IMG/VR virus record: IMGVR_UViG_3300027844_000196
Location: 1-41,005 of that record
Direction: 5' to 3' (one strand)
Source: a virus
Length of the DNA stretch: 41,005 bases
Below, in pieces: positions 40,907 to 41,005 of the stretch. Each line of letters begins with the position of its first letter. Position 1 is the first letter of the stretch. Made by a program: the position numbers and the translations under genes. A model generated the notes under the pieces. That model made no database searches, was not told the origin of the DNA, and saw only the letters and a list, made by a program, of their open reading frames with translations.

Positions 40907-40914
40907 TATTTATA
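40907..40914 (-). promoter_or_regulatory. T4-type late promoter before the 461-residue gene
   Basis: Exact minus-strand TATAAATA 16 bases before the ATG at 40890, with AGGAGAG as Shine-Dalgarno. It overlaps the stop codon of the upstream gene. Confidence 0.75.
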
Positions 40915-41005
40915 TTGTCTTACGCTTACCTTTAAAACATAAGTGTGGAACTATACCACCATTAACTTGCCATACTTTATTCTTATTTTGGAATTTCGCT
41001 AACTT
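40910..41005 (-). CDS. Partial gene, C-terminal 31 residues
   Basis: An open frame enters from the right edge and ends with TAA at 40910. The visible residues include KVWQVNGGIVPHLCFKGKRK. No family recognised. The rest of the gene is outside the window. Confidence 0.6.
   Translation of the reverse strand, partial: KLAKFQNKNKVWQVNGGIVPHLCFKGKRKTI

Noticed and set aside
1-41005. tRNA genes
   Set aside because: No cloverleaf with a T-arm and anticodon was recognised by eye in the short intergenic spaces; a tRNA scan would settle it.

Overview
The window looks like an internal piece of a low-GC, T4-like (tevenvirus-type) marine phage genome. Evidence: nearly every gene is on the minus strand and tightly packed, with ATGA and TAATG stop/start overlaps. 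It carries a class Ia ribonucleotide reductase (nrdA, nrdB) and a zinc-finger/TOPRIM primase of the T4 gp61 kind. Five exact copies of the T4 late-promoter octamer TATAAATA lie just upstream of gene blocks. It also has a spanin-like pair and many tiny membrane peptides. The AT-rich composition and gene content fit phages of streamlined marine bacteria (SAR11/Pelagibacter or similar), but nothing in the window proves the host.

Layout by coordinate; transcription mostly runs right to left. (1) 32-12738: a metabolic and surface-modification island. It holds GMP reductase, four glycosyltransferase-like proteins, an ATP-grasp ligase, GDP-mannose 4,6-dehydratase, a ColD-like PLP dehydratase, a SAM methyltransferase, purine nucleoside phosphorylase, a HAD phosphatase, a sugar nucleotidyltransferase, a SET protein, a prolyl-4-hydroxylase-like protein, a ParB-like protein, a RuvC-like nuclease and a zinc ribbon. 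(2) 12743-19666: flavin-dependent halogenase, nrdB, a hypothetical, nrdA and primase, headed by a good sigma70-type promoter (19680-19708). (3) 19733-26714: an upstream operon ending in a rho-independent terminator. It encodes a curli-like secretion module (CsgF, CsgG, a curlin-repeat protein and a FecR protein with a Trp/Asp-rich region) under a T4-type late promoter. A CHASE2 adenylate/guanylate cyclase diverges from it and is the only convincing plus-strand gene. (4) 26695-28570: small membrane proteins with a probable i-spanin/o-spanin pair and a DUF1353-like protein. (5) 28572-41005: late structural or internal-head genes, several starting with a short M-x-FK-E/Q leader that resembles the T4 capsid-targeting sequence. 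These include a 910-residue protein combining P-loop kinase, nucleotidyltransferase and cytidylyltransferase domains, and a neighbour with a ligase-like KxDG motif.

How the parts may work together. RNR, GMP reductase, PNP and a nucleotidase-like HAD would redirect host nucleotides to phage DNA. The Gmd/ColD/glycosyltransferase set would make and attach deoxysugars to a surface or virion glycan. The curli-like operon would put a CsgG/CsgF pore and a secreted beta-solenoid protein in the host envelope late in infection, beside a membrane cyclase that could make a cyclic nucleotide signal. That curli/cyclase locus is the most unusual system here. The kinase/nucleotidyltransferase/ligase-like enzymes, possibly packaged in the capsid, come second.
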